From positions 529,827-593,826 of the forward strand of contig NZ_NEGK01000001.1 of assembly GCF_002135435.1 (NCBI RefSeq): a DNA stretch of 64,000 bases, in the 5' to 3' direction. Each line of letters starts with the position of its first letter. The stretch's first letter is position 1. Shown here piece by piece: positions 35,275-43,442 of the stretch. The stretch comes from Acinetobacter sp. ANC 3813. Its GTDB lineage: Bacteria; Pseudomonadota; Gammaproteobacteria; Pseudomonadales; Moraxellaceae. Both the position numbers and the translations under genes were made by a program. The notes beneath the pieces are model-generated. The model was given only the letters and a program-made list of their open reading frames with translations. It was not told the DNA's origin and did no database searches.

Positions 35275-36468
35275 ATGAAGCTCCTTCCGCTAAAGGGTGA
35301 GGCCATTTCGAAGCACAAAATTATTCAATATATGCTCGAAGATGAAGTCATCATGAACTGGAATATTCTCAAAAAATGCGTACTCATGCTGATTTTGGGT
35401 GCAGCCGTTCATTTGACTTGGATCATCTGGAAATCCTTTGTCTTGCTTAGCCCCAGCCTTGGCCAATGGGTCAATGTGCCTTTGGTGCAGTTCCAGCTGC
35501 TGATGAATTTTGTATTCTTTATCTCTTTGCTGGTCATGATCTGGCCTTGCTATGCTTGGCAACATAAACACTGGGTTCGGCAATTCCTGCCTTTTCTTTC
35601 CGTCGGGCTGTTTGTCATTTCACTGTGCAGGGACGGCTATGTGATTGGCACGCTCAGCCCTGCCACGATGATTTCCTATGTCAGCTTAGTCACCGTCGGC
35701 TTGGTGCTGCTGCCGCGCAGCATTGTCTACAGCGCCTTTATTCCAGCCACCTTATTTTTGGCAGGATGCACGTATCTGAGTTATGCCGGCTATCTCAGCT
35801 ATGCGCCGCTTTTTCAAATTGACGGCTCTGCCTTTAACAACGGCTTCTGGCTGCTGTCCATGCTGTTCTTTATTGTGCCAATCTTGTTCACATGCATGAT
35901 TTTATTTGAAATTTTACTGAGTCAATGGCGTCACCGTGAACGCCTGATTAAACAGCTCAGCCAAATCGATCCATTGACCAATCTATTTAACCGGCGCAGC
36001 ATTAATCAATGCCTTGAGCAGTTAAACGATGCGCACGACGAACGCTATGCTCTCGTGCTGCTCGATCTGGATCATTTTAAACACATCAATGATCAATACG
36101 GGCACCATAAAGGGGATGAAGCGCTGGTCCAAGTCAGCGCCATTTTGAGCCAGCAGCTGCGCGGTACAGATGTGGTGGGACGCTTTGGCGGTGAAGAATT
36201 CATTTTGATTTTGCATCATTCCAATACCAAACAGGCGCAGCAGGCCGCTGAACGCTGCCGCCTTGCGATACAGCACATACAGCTGATGTCTGATGAAAAC
36301 CAGCCGATTCAAATTACAGCCAGTTTCGGCATTGCGGTATCTAAGCCCGATATGCGCCCGCAGCTCTTGCTCAGTCAGGCAGACAAAGCCCTTTATGAAG
36401 CCAAAGCAGGCGGCCGAAATATAGTGAAAATATATACTGAAGCTAAGGGCGAAACGGCTTCGATTTAA
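35275..36468 (+). CDS. Membrane-bound diguanylate cyclase (GGDEF)
   Basis: The N-terminal half (about 35-220) holds six hydrophobic segments forming a membrane sensor. A short linker and a GGDEF domain follow (about 235-395), with the active-site motif GRFGGEEF (GGEEF at 305-309). An inhibitory I-site RGTD (296-299) sits five residues ahead, so active cyclic-di-GMP synthesis with product inhibition is predicted. The start at 35275 has AAGGAT at a suitable distance. Internal ATGs at 35332 and 35353 are possible and would only trim the cytoplasmic tail. The sensor does not match a MASE domain I can name. Confidence 0.88.
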   Translation: MKLLPLKGEAISKHKIIQYMLEDEVIMNWNILKKCVLMLILGAAVHLTWIIWKSFVLLSPSLGQWVNVPLVQFQLLMNFVFFISLLVMIWPCYAWQHKHWVRQFLPFLSVGLFVISLCRDGYVIGTLSPATMISYVSLVTVGLVLLPRSIVYSAFIPATLFLAGCTYLSYAGYLSYAPLFQIDGSAFNNGFWLLSMLFFIVPILFTCMILFEILLSQWRHRERLIKQLSQIDPLTNLFNRRSINQCLEQLNDAHDERYALVLLDLDHFKHINDQYGHHKGDEALVQVSAILSQQLRGTDVVGRFGGEEFILILHHSNTKQAQQAAERCRLAIQHIQLMSDENQPIQITASFGIAVSKPDMRPQLLLSQADKALYEAKAGGRNIVKIYTEAKGETASI

Positions 36469-37130
36469 AGCTGGGCTTCTAAATACGCAACCCGCGCTGT
36501 TTCTGCTTCAGCGCCTTGCACCCAAGCTTGAACCGCAGGATGCGCCAGCATCAGCTGCATATACTGCTGTGCAGATTCACTGACAGGCAAGCCATAGGTT
36601 TTAATGCGGGTCACCACAGGCGCATAAAAAGCATCCGCAATGGAAAACGCCCCGCACAAAAAAGCCTGAGGATGAGGACGTCCAGCCCAAATCTGTTCAA
36701 TCCGCTCCACATCCTTACGCAGGTTTTCATCTGCAGCCCAAAGCTTGGCGCCATATTCATCTAAATGCGCGCGGATATTCATGCCGCATTGGCTTCGTAA
36801 AGCCATAAAGCTGCTGTGCATTTCAGCAGTTATACAGCGGGCGCGGGCCTTGAGGGCAGGATCGGACGGCCACAGCTCAAGATGCGGAAATTTTTCAGCC
36901 AAATACTCACAAATCGCCAAAGAGTCCCACACAACCAGCCCCTGATCGAGTAAAACTGGCACCTTGCCATTGGGATTCACTGCCAGCACTTTCTGCTTAA
37001 ATCCGCCGCCATTGGGCTGCGCCGAAAATTCCACCATGACTTCTTCAAAGGGAATCTGAAATGCCTTCAGCACCAGCCAAGGGCGCATAGACCAGCTCGA
37101 ATAGTTTTTATTGGCAATCCATAGCTGCAT
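36465..37130 (-). CDS. Glutathione S-transferase family protein
   Basis: The 221 residues from the ATG at 37130 begin MQLWIANKNYSSWSMRPWLVLKAF, the thioredoxin-fold start of the GST branch with NYSSWS near the active site. They continue with the glutathione-binding NPNGKVPVLLDQGLVVWDSLAICEYL and an all-helical C-terminal domain. GAGGAG eight bases upstream supports this start over the one five codons earlier. Its stop overlaps the end of the convergent diguanylate cyclase gene by four bases. The substrate is unknown; glutathione itself is made by gshA/gshB in this window. Confidence 0.9.
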   Translation of the reverse strand: MQLWIANKNYSSWSMRPWLVLKAFQIPFEEVMVEFSAQPNGGGFKQKVLAVNPNGKVPVLLDQGLVVWDSLAICEYLAEKFPHLELWPSDPALKARARCITAEMHSSFMALRSQCGMNIRAHLDEYGAKLWAADENLRKDVERIEQIWAGRPHPQAFLCGAFSIADAFYAPVVTRIKTYGLPVSESAQQYMQLMLAHPAVQAWVQGAEAETARVAYLEAQL

Positions 37131-37161
37131 GATGACGCTCCTCATGATTTAGGCTTTCAGT

Positions 37162-38949
37162 TTAAAACCGCTTCAGCTGCTGCAGCAATTCATCCTGTGT
37201 AAACGCACCGGTTAAGCGCAGTCCGCGGACTTCCTGATGCTGTTCATCCAAAAATAAATACGTAGGCGGGCCTAAAATGTCCCACTGATTCAGCAAAACC
37301 TGATGTGTTTCATCGTAATGGCTCAGATCCAGCTTAATCAGATAATACGGCGCCAAGGCCTGCTGCACAGAAGCAGATTTTAAAATGCGGTGCTCAATCG
37401 GCTGGCACGCGACACACCAGTCTGCATAGACATCAATCACTGCCTTTTGCCCTGCTGGAATTTCACTGAGCAGCTGCTGAAATTCTGCTGCAGTTCTGGC
37501 CTGATGCCATACAGCCTGCGCAGTTGCCTGCTCCGCAAAAAAGCGCTGGCTTTGCTGATACTGGCTATAAATAGCATAAGGCACAGCCGCGCACAGCACC
37601 AAAATATACAGCCATCTGAATGAGGTGCTGCGGCCTAAAATTCTCCACAGCACATAGCCAACAAAACTGAGTTCCAGCGCGAGAGACAGCCATTGCATCC
37701 AGGCTTCACTCAGCAGCGGACGGATAAAATACAGCGCCAAGCCCAGCATAATAAAGGCAAACAGCACTTTAATCTGATTCATCCACATGCCCGCTTTCGG
37801 CAAGATGCGTGAACCTAGAACACTGGCCAAAAGCAGCGGCGTTCCCATGCCAAAGCCTAAAGTAAACAGCAATAATGCACCCTGCCATTGGCTTTGCGTC
37901 TGAGAAATAAACAGCAGCGCGCCCGCCAACGGCGCTGTCATGCATGGCCCCACCAGTAAGGCGGAAATCATGCCCATTACGCCCGCACCCAGCAGACTGC
38001 CGCCTTTTTGCATCGACTGTGCATGATCTAAACGCTGCAGCAGCGCGCGCGGCAGCTTAATTTCAAACAGTCCAAATAGGTTTAAGGCAAAAACCACAAA
38101 CAATAGGCTGAACGCAATTAAGGTCGACGGCTGCTGCAGCCAGCGCTGAAAGTTCAGCCCCGCCGATGAGGCGATCAGCCCCAAAACCGCATAGACCATG
38201 GCCATGCTGCAGACAAAGGTCAGCGCAATCATCCATGCTTTCAAGCCTTTGCTGTCACGAACTATCAGAGAAGTCAAAATGGGCAGCATGGGTAAAGAAC
38301 ATGGCGTAAAGGCCAGCAGAATGCCGAGGCCAAAAAACAGCAGCAAGCCATAAGCCAAAGAGCTTTCAGCCAGCTTTTCCGACCACATTTGATCTTTGGC
38401 TGTTTCTTGATCTGCAGCAACCGCTGCTGGCGCTGATGTTGTACTGGATGCACTAGGAGCAGCCTCCAATACCGTATTCTGCAGATTGCTGCCGCCGGCT
38501 AAATCCAGCAGCTGCTTTGTTTTGCCATGATTCTGCACACTGACCAAACCGTTTGCATCGGTTTGAAAATCTATGTTTTGCGGAGGATAGCACACCCGGT
38601 CTTTGGCGCAGCCCTGCCATGTCACATGATACTGCTGCGATGCCTGCGTCGGAATCTGCAGCTGCAGCTGATCATAATAAACCTGCACTTGCCCAAAATT
38701 GTCGTCGTGCAGGCTTTCAGCTGGCGGCATGTTTAAGGCAAGCGGCTGGCTGCCCTGCTGCACGCTGATTTTATGCTGATATAAATAGTAATTTGGCGGA
38801 ATGTTCCAGCTCAGTTCCGCTTGCTGCGCTGCGCTGGACATCACGGTCAATGGAAAAGCCTCTTCTGGAGAAAGTAGCGCAGTGTCCGCCTGCACCCCTG
38901 CACTCAGCAGCAGTACTGCTCCCGCAGCGCCATAAGCTAATTTTTTCAT
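37162..38949 (-). CDS. dsbD: Thiol:disulfide interchange protein DsbD
   Basis: DsbD passes electrons from cytoplasmic thioredoxin across the inner membrane to periplasmic DsbC/DsbG and to cytochrome c maturation. Domain order is a signal peptide (1-23), an N-terminal immunoglobulin-like periplasmic domain with its cysteines in GCAKDRVCYPP (about 114-124), and eight hydrophobic segments with GILLAFTPCSLPMLPIL and VGPCMTAPLAG. A C-terminal thioredoxin domain has DWCVACQPIEH. All six redox cysteines are visible. The ATG at 38949 was chosen; an in-frame TTG two codons earlier is less likely. Confidence 0.96.
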   Translation of the reverse strand: MKKLAYGAAGAVLLLSAGVQADTALLSPEEAFPLTVMSSAAQQAELSWNIPPNYYLYQHKISVQQGSQPLALNMPPAESLHDDNFGQVQVYYDQLQLQIPTQASQQYHVTWQGCAKDRVCYPPQNIDFQTDANGLVSVQNHGKTKQLLDLAGGSNLQNTVLEAAPSASSTTSAPAAVAADQETAKDQMWSEKLAESSLAYGLLLFFGLGILLAFTPCSLPMLPILTSLIVRDSKGLKAWMIALTFVCSMAMVYAVLGLIASSAGLNFQRWLQQPSTLIAFSLLFVVFALNLFGLFEIKLPRALLQRLDHAQSMQKGGSLLGAGVMGMISALLVGPCMTAPLAGALLFISQTQSQWQGALLLFTLGFGMGTPLLLASVLGSRILPKAGMWMNQIKVLFAFIMLGLALYFIRPLLSEAWMQWLSLALELSFVGYVLWRILGRSTSFRWLYILVLCAAVPYAIYSQYQQSQRFFAEQATAQAVWHQARTAAEFQQLLSEIPAGQKAVIDVYADWCVACQPIEHRILKSASVQQALAPYYLIKLDLSHYDETHQVLLNQWDILGPPTYLFLDEQHQEVRGLRLTGAFTQDELLQQLKRF

Positions 38950-39025
38950 GCCCAATTCTTCATGCTGAGACTCATCCTAAGCGTATATAGCTGCATATTC
39001 TAAACGTCGACACTCAAAGGCCGGC

Positions 39026-39796
39026 TTAGAATAAGTAAGATACCCCCAAGCCTGACTGATAGCCTTTATCTTTTCCGTCTAAATCGACGCCAATGCTGGC
39101 ATCCAGCTGCATGCGGTCATTCAGCGCATAAATCAGGCCTGTGCCTAATGCATATTCACACTCTTGGCTTTCCGCTTTGCGGAATACGAATTCAGAGTAG
39201 CCCGATAATTTGCCGGAAATTTGATACCCCAGTGTCGGAATCGCCGAAACTGCCCAATTGCCGTCTTGCACCTCATAGCGCATCGTGATTGAGGTATTCA
39301 GCAAATCACTATAGGCATAGTCCACCGCTGAACTGAGGCTGTAAATATCGTCCTCATTGCTAAAACCTTCATTGCCCGTTGCAATCACCGCTTCTGCCAA
39401 AACAGCTAGGGTCAGCTTTTCATCGTCCAAATCAATGGCCTTTTTCAAGCCAATGCTGACATCACCTAAACCGTCATCTTCTACACTGCGCCCAGCAACT
39501 TTGGTTTTGCGCCAAGATGGGCCTTGCCAGCCCAATTGCAGCTCTAAATCTTTCGCCAAACCCGTACGCAGCAGCATATCGCCATTTAAAGCAGTGCTTT
39601 TAATTTTTGCGCCAGCAGCATCTGTGCCTTCCTGATAGCTCATGCTCGGCAAACCTTGCTCCCATGCCAGCTGGCCGACTGGGGTAATGCCCGTGCCAAA
39701 GCCCGTGCCGGGGCGGTCAAATGAAAACTCTGCGGCCAAACTGTATGTACTGACACTGGTCAGGGCTGCAAATGCAAATGTTTTGATTGTTGTCAT
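39026..39796 (-). CDS. Outer-membrane beta-barrel protein of the 'MetA-pathway of phenol degradation' type
   Basis: The 256 residues have a signal peptide (cleavage near residue 21, SLAAEFSF). The rest is an array of amphipathic strands with the early motif FSFDRPGTGFGTGITPVGQLAWEQG and a terminal phenylalanine (GVSYLF). The family is annotated as a putative transporter or outer-membrane channel; the named link to phenol degradation is historical and not shown here. It is a neighbour of an ankyrin gene on the same strand, 16 bases apart, so both may share a transcript. Confidence 0.75.
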   Translation of the reverse strand: MTTIKTFAFAALTSVSTYSLAAEFSFDRPGTGFGTGITPVGQLAWEQGLPSMSYQEGTDAAGAKIKSTALNGDMLLRTGLAKDLELQLGWQGPSWRKTKVAGRSVEDDGLGDVSIGLKKAIDLDDEKLTLAVLAEAVIATGNEGFSNEDDIYSLSSAVDYAYSDLLNTSITMRYEVQDGNWAVSAIPTLGYQISGKLSGYSEFVFRKAESQECEYALGTGLIYALNDRMQLDASIGVDLDGKDKGYQSGLGVSYLF

Positions 39797-39812
39797 GCAA
39801 ATTCTCTTCTAA

Positions 39813-40367
39813 TTACACCAATTCTTTGGTCATTTTTGCGCCATGGCTGCGCAGCAGCTCTAAAGTTTGCTTTTCTTCATCCAGTGATTCAGACCAATTG
39901 ATTTCATCAAAATCACAGTCAAAGAACAAATCGCTGATCGATGAAAGAATGGTTAAACCATCACTGTCTTTGGTATTCGGATTCACTTTTTCATCCAGCA
40001 AGCGCTTCACTGCTGGCACACAAGCCGCACTGGCAGCGTCCCACAGCGGACCGTACAGTTCTTCCGCATCCCATAAATGCAGATTCACTTTGGCCTGAAT
40101 CAGCGCTTCCAAAATCTCTAAATGCACTGCCAGACGTTCCTGCTTTTGCGCTTCAGATAAAGCTGCACCAGCTTCATAAGCTTCACAAATTTCTTCCCAC
40201 CATTTAAAGAGGCCGTCAGACCACACAGAAACCGCTGGACCTTTTTCAAAATCGATAAAATTTGGATTCAGGCCATCCGCCAAAAGACGCTTCACCTGCT
40301 CAAGGTTCTGCTCTTCTATAGCTTGCACAAAAACTTGCTGCTGTGCTGTTAACATGGGAACGCTCAC
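39813..40367 (-). CDS. Ankyrin-repeat protein
   Basis: The cytoplasmic protein of 184 residues has ankyrin-like units: QVFVQAIEEQNLEQVKRLLADGLNPNFID at the N-terminus and PLWDAASAACVPAVKRLLDEKVNPNTKDSDGLTIL near 110-150. They are separated by a longer helical insert. It has no signal peptide. Ankyrin repeats mediate protein contacts, and the partner is unknown. It is followed after 16 bases by the beta-barrel gene. This is a second ankyrin protein, distinct from the one next to the catalase. Confidence 0.82.
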   Translation of the reverse strand: MSVPMLTAQQQVFVQAIEEQNLEQVKRLLADGLNPNFIDFEKGPAVSVWSDGLFKWWEEICEAYEAGAALSEAQKQERLAVHLEILEALIQAKVNLHLWDAEELYGPLWDAASAACVPAVKRLLDEKVNPNTKDSDGLTILSSISDLFFDCDFDEINWSESLDEEKQTLELLRSHGAKMTKELV

Positions 40368-40461
40368 TTCAAATGATTAATGACTATTATGCCGAATAAA
40401 CGGCCTTTTGTTTTGACTTAATGTAAAAGTGGCGGCATTTTCTTTACAAAAGGACAGACAT

Positions 40462-40487
40462 AAAAAAAGCCCCGCAGGGCTCTTTTT
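40462..40487 (-). terminator. Terminator after the HPF-like gene
   Basis: AGCCC / GGGCT stem with a CGCA loop and A/T runs, about ten bases past the stop. Confidence 0.85.
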
Positions 40488-40497
40488 TGAATCGCGC

Positions 40498-40866
40498 TTA
40501 AACGTCTTCATCATCGTCTAGATCAGCATCAGCAAAAGCTGGCTGTGCGCCGCGCGGATTCTCTTTTTTCTCAAAGGTATGTTCTAAACTGCGTTTCAAG
40601 CGCTCAATTGCACCATGAATGGCAGTATCAATGTTGTGGCCTTTATGATTGACCACCACAGGCTTAAGTCCTGCTGGGCGCGCTTCGATCATACATTTGA
40701 TGTCGTCGCTGCCGCCTTTATCCCCATTTTCATCGCTAAAGTGCACCGAGAAGTGAGTAATGCGTTCACTATGGCGCTGGAATTCCTGATTCAGTTCTGC
40801 ACGAACGTACTCAATTAATCGGTCACTATTTTGAATGTTCTTATCTGTACGGATTTCTATGTTCAT
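40498..40866 (-). CDS. HPF/RaiA-family ribosome-associated protein
   Basis: The 122 residues begin with the beta-alpha-beta pattern of ribosome hibernation factors (MNIEIRTDKNIQNSDRLIEYVRAEL, then HFSVHFSDENGDKGGSDDIKCMIEARPAG). A second helix follows with HNIDTAIHGAIERLKRSLEHTF. The C-terminal tail is very acidic (DADLDDDEDV), unusual for a factor that binds rRNA. It is not next to rpoN, where the canonical hpf sits, so it is probably a second, stress-linked paralogue. Ribosome binding is inferred from the fold. Confidence 0.8.
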   Translation of the reverse strand: MNIEIRTDKNIQNSDRLIEYVRAELNQEFQRHSERITHFSVHFSDENGDKGGSDDIKCMIEARPAGLKPVVVNHKGHNIDTAIHGAIERLKRSLEHTFEKKENPRGAQPAFADADLDDDEDV

Positions 40867-41230
40867 AATATCATCCTCTAACTTTCTGGATTATCTATAA
40901 AATATTGTGCAAAACTTTCTTATTTCGGCACGCTTACATCTGCTGTTTTATACAGCCAGAACATCTTCAATTTAGTTTGGAACGGGTCCTCCACATTGAA
41001 TGATGACACTTTTTATCGTCTGCAGAACTGTGTCCTTATACTTCGAATATCGTGCTTAATTTAAAAATATGCAAGTGCTATTTTATATTTTTTTGAAATC
41101 CCCTATTTACTATATGGTTTTATTCTTTCGCATTTAATTTCAGTGGAATTTTCAATTTTAAATTTATTGATGAATTTAAATTTTAGATATTCTTATCAAT
41201 ATTTTAAATTAAATAAACCATGAGATTTAC
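40867..41230. other. Long AT-rich gene-free region upstream of the Tsx-like gene
   Basis: With the adjoining hairpin this is a gap of almost 500 bases between divergent genes. It is AT-rich, has no coding frame, and contains one small hairpin GCTGT / ACAGC (40942-40956). Promoters for both neighbours must be here. I see no further organised signal. Confidence 0.5.
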
Positions 41231-41285
41231 AAAAAAAAATCCATACACAGAACAAAAAACCTATTTCTTATATGGATTTTTTTTT
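41231..41285. promoter_or_regulatory. 15-bp perfect hairpin in front of the Tsx-like gene, terminator or attenuator
   Basis: Nine A plus TCCATA (41231-41245) is exactly complementary to TATGGA plus nine T (41271-41285), with a 25-base loop. The T-run makes it work as a Rho-independent terminator on either strand. Yet no annotated gene ends here on the plus strand, so it either ends an unseen transcript or attenuates the downstream gene. Confidence 0.5.
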
Positions 41286-41363
41286 ATCCAATAATCAATT
41301 TTGGCTTTATTTTTGCTAAGGAATCTGTATGCTTTCAATGCTTCTCGGGGGAGAGACTTTTTA

Positions 41364-42101
41364 ATGAAACTTACACAAATCGTAACTGCATGTGCACTGG
41401 CTTCTGCTGCTGCGTTCACCCAAGCTTCGCCTGTAGTATGGCAAGATTTCAGTTTAACTGGCCTTTATGGCGACAACTATGAAGTTGGAACTGAAGACCG
41501 TACCACAGCGACTGTAGAATATGCTGCTAAACTGAAATACTCAGATGTATTTTTCTTTGTTGACCAGCAAGTTGACGGCAATGATGATCACTCTACATAC
41601 TTAGAGTTATCTCCGCGTTTGAGCCTAGGTGAGGTTTCGGGCACTAAGCTTTCCGCTGGCCCAATTAAAGACGTATTAATTGCGACCACTTGGGAACATA
41701 ACGCCGGATACAGACAAAACCAAGAATTCAACAACTTCTTGTATGGTGTCGGTTTCGATCTGAACATTCCTTATACACAGTATGCCAGCGTTAACTTCTA
41801 CCGCGCAAACAATGATCTTCAGAAAGACGACTATCAAATGACCATCACTTATGGTGTGCCATTTAAACTGGGTTCTGAAGATTTCCTTGTAGACGGTTTC
41901 CTTGACTGGTCAACTGCTGAAAAAGGCGACCATGCAAGCGAATTAAACTGGACTACACAGTGGAAATGGAATGTCGGCAAACACATTTCTCCAAAAACCC
42001 GACTATACCTAGGTGTTGAACACTCTATGTGGAACAACAAATTCGGTATTCAGGGTGTAGACCAAAATGATGTCAGCGCTTTAGTGAAATACCATTTCTA
42101 A
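41364..42101 (+). CDS. Tsx/OmpK-like nucleoside-specific outer-membrane channel protein
   Basis: The 245 residues start at the ATG at 41364, behind a strong GGGGGAGAGA site. They have a signal peptide (MKLTQIVTACALASAAAFTQASP), then WQDFSLTGLYGDNYEVG typical of the Tsx/OmpK barrel family. Repeated amphipathic strands follow, with a final VKYHF ending in phenylalanine. Tsx proteins conduct nucleosides; in Acinetobacter the substrate is untested. It is monocistronic with a terminator behind it and an odd hairpin in the leader. Confidence 0.82.
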   Translation: MKLTQIVTACALASAAAFTQASPVVWQDFSLTGLYGDNYEVGTEDRTTATVEYAAKLKYSDVFFFVDQQVDGNDDHSTYLELSPRLSLGEVSGTKLSAGPIKDVLIATTWEHNAGYRQNQEFNNFLYGVGFDLNIPYTQYASVNFYRANNDLQKDDYQMTITYGVPFKLGSEDFLVDGFLDWSTAEKGDHASELNWTTQWKWNVGKHISPKTRLYLGVEHSMWNNKFGIQGVDQNDVSALVKYHF

Positions 42102-42114
42102 TTCCTGACAGAAT

Positions 42115-42147
42115 AAAAAAAAGCAAGGCCAAGCGCCTTGCTTTTTT
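42115..42147 (+). terminator. Terminator after the Tsx-like gene
   Basis: AAAGCAAGG / CCTTGCTTT stem with a seven-base loop and a seven-base T-run, 15 bases after the stop. Confidence 0.9.
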
Positions 42148-42195
42148 TATGTCTAAGTTTTCTAATAATCAGATCTTTATTAGCTATTCTCAGCC

Positions 42196-42699
42196 ATGCC
42201 TTTTAAAATCCGCCCTGCAACAGAGCAAGATCTGCCCTCTATTCTTGCAATTTACAATCCTGAAGTGCTGCATGGCTTTGCCACTTGGAACGATCAGCCT
42301 TTTAGCCTTGAATCTTTTCAAAACAAGCTGCAGGAATTTCAAAAAAATGATTGGCCGTTTTGGGTCATTGAAGATCAGGACAGCTTTAAAATTGCAGGAT
42401 ACGCTGATTATGCGCCCTTCCGGCATTTTTCCGGCTACTGCTATACCGCCGAGCATTCTCTCTATATAGCGCCAGAATATGCACGCTTAGGCTTGGGCAA
42501 ACGCCTGCTGCAGCACTTGATCAAGCATGCCGGGCAGCATGGCAAGCACGTGCTGGTCGCAGGCATAGATCATGGCAATGCCGCATCAATCGCGCTGCAT
42601 CAGCAATTTGGCTTTACTCAGACAGGCTATATGCCGCAAGTCGGGCAAAAGCTCGGGCAATGGCGTGATTTGGTGCTGATGCAGCTGATCTTAGATTAA
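42196..42699 (+). CDS. GNAT N-acetyltransferase of the phosphinothricin-acetyltransferase-like group
   Basis: The cytoplasmic GNAT enzyme of 167 residues has the opening IRPATEQDLPSILAIYNPEVLHG, the YADYAPFRHFSGYCYTAEHSLYI strands, and the acetyl-CoA loop EYARLGLGKRLLQHLIKHA (about 95-113). The C-terminal HQQFGFTQTGYMPQVGQKLGQW is typical of the Pat/MddA group, which acetylates phosphinothricin, methionine derivatives or similar amino acids. The acceptor cannot be told from sequence. The 3' end overlaps the end of the convergent gene by nine bases. Confidence 0.86.
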   Translation: MPFKIRPATEQDLPSILAIYNPEVLHGFATWNDQPFSLESFQNKLQEFQKNDWPFWVIEDQDSFKIAGYADYAPFRHFSGYCYTAEHSLYIAPEYARLGLGKRLLQHLIKHAGQHGKHVLVAGIDHGNAASIALHQQFGFTQTGYMPQVGQKLGQWRDLVLMQLILD

Positions 42700-43179
42700 T
42701 TTCTCTGGCTGAATCTTTTTTTGAATCACACTGATGACAGCTAAATTCTGTTTTGCCGCATCGCGGTAAAAATCCTGAAGCTGCAGATAAATCAATTTTA
42801 ACTCTGCCAGATACAGCTCCTGCGCCAGTTCTGCTGGCGCTGTATGCACCACATCAAACTGATAGCGCTTTTTCAGCTCATCCACGCTCAACTGCTGCAA
42901 TTGCTGCTGAATTTCTGACACTCTGACGACAGTGTTGTAATGTACCGTTTCCGGATGATCGATCCGTTCTGACAGCGGATGCTCAGCCTGAATTGCATAC
43001 TGCAGCGGCGTGCTGGACTGCTGGTCAACATTCAAGGCGTGATTGACGCTATCCCAAGTCTGGCCTAAATAGAGGGACTGCAGAATAAAGTTTGATTCCA
43101 AAACAGCTTGGGAATTGTCAGCCTCGATAATCAAGGTTTCCAAATCATTGGGGTGAATTAAAAATAAGCTGGCTTCCAT
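42691..43179 (-). CDS. DUF1877 (YfbM-like) family protein
   Basis: The 162 residues follow the YfbM pattern: an N-terminal segment, then LYLGQTWDSVNHALN (in YfbM a D-K-x-W-x-x-L-H motif), PLQYAIQAEHPLS, a 'pV' segment read as VHYNTVVRVSEIQQQLQQLSVDELKKRYQ, and a C-terminal helix ending YLQLQDFYRDAAKQNLAVISVI. The match is by pattern and somewhat divergent. Function unknown; the fold was solved for E. coli YfbM without assigning a role. Possible toxin-immunity association in other genera is not supported by neighbours here. Confidence 0.7.
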   Translation of the reverse strand: MEASLFLIHPNDLETLIIEADNSQAVLESNFILQSLYLGQTWDSVNHALNVDQQSSTPLQYAIQAEHPLSERIDHPETVHYNTVVRVSEIQQQLQQLSVDELKKRYQFDVVHTAPAELAQELYLAELKLIYLQLQDFYRDAAKQNLAVISVIQKKIQPEKLI

Positions 43180-43391
43180 CGATAATCTCTTGTCGCGGTT
43201 TTCAGTTCAGCCTAAAGCAAATTCAAAAAAAATCTGCTGAAAAATTGTATACATAGACGCTGCCATGCACAGAAAAGCTCTCTGTTTCATGTAAATAATC
43301 CATTCTTTTCTGTGCAAGTAAAATTTATGCAATCAAAACTGAAATAAAGTTCAGCATGGTACGGCCTACTTAAAGTCATGCGAATAAGGCA

Positions 43392-43421
43392 TAAAAAAGC
43401 CGCAATTATTGCGGCTTTTTT
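43392..43421 (-). terminator. Terminator after parE
   Basis: GCCGCAA / TTGCGGC stem with a TTA loop, A and T runs on both sides, about 20 bases past the parE stop. Confidence 0.9.
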
Positions 43422-43442
43422 TTGTTTACAGAAATGCACCAT

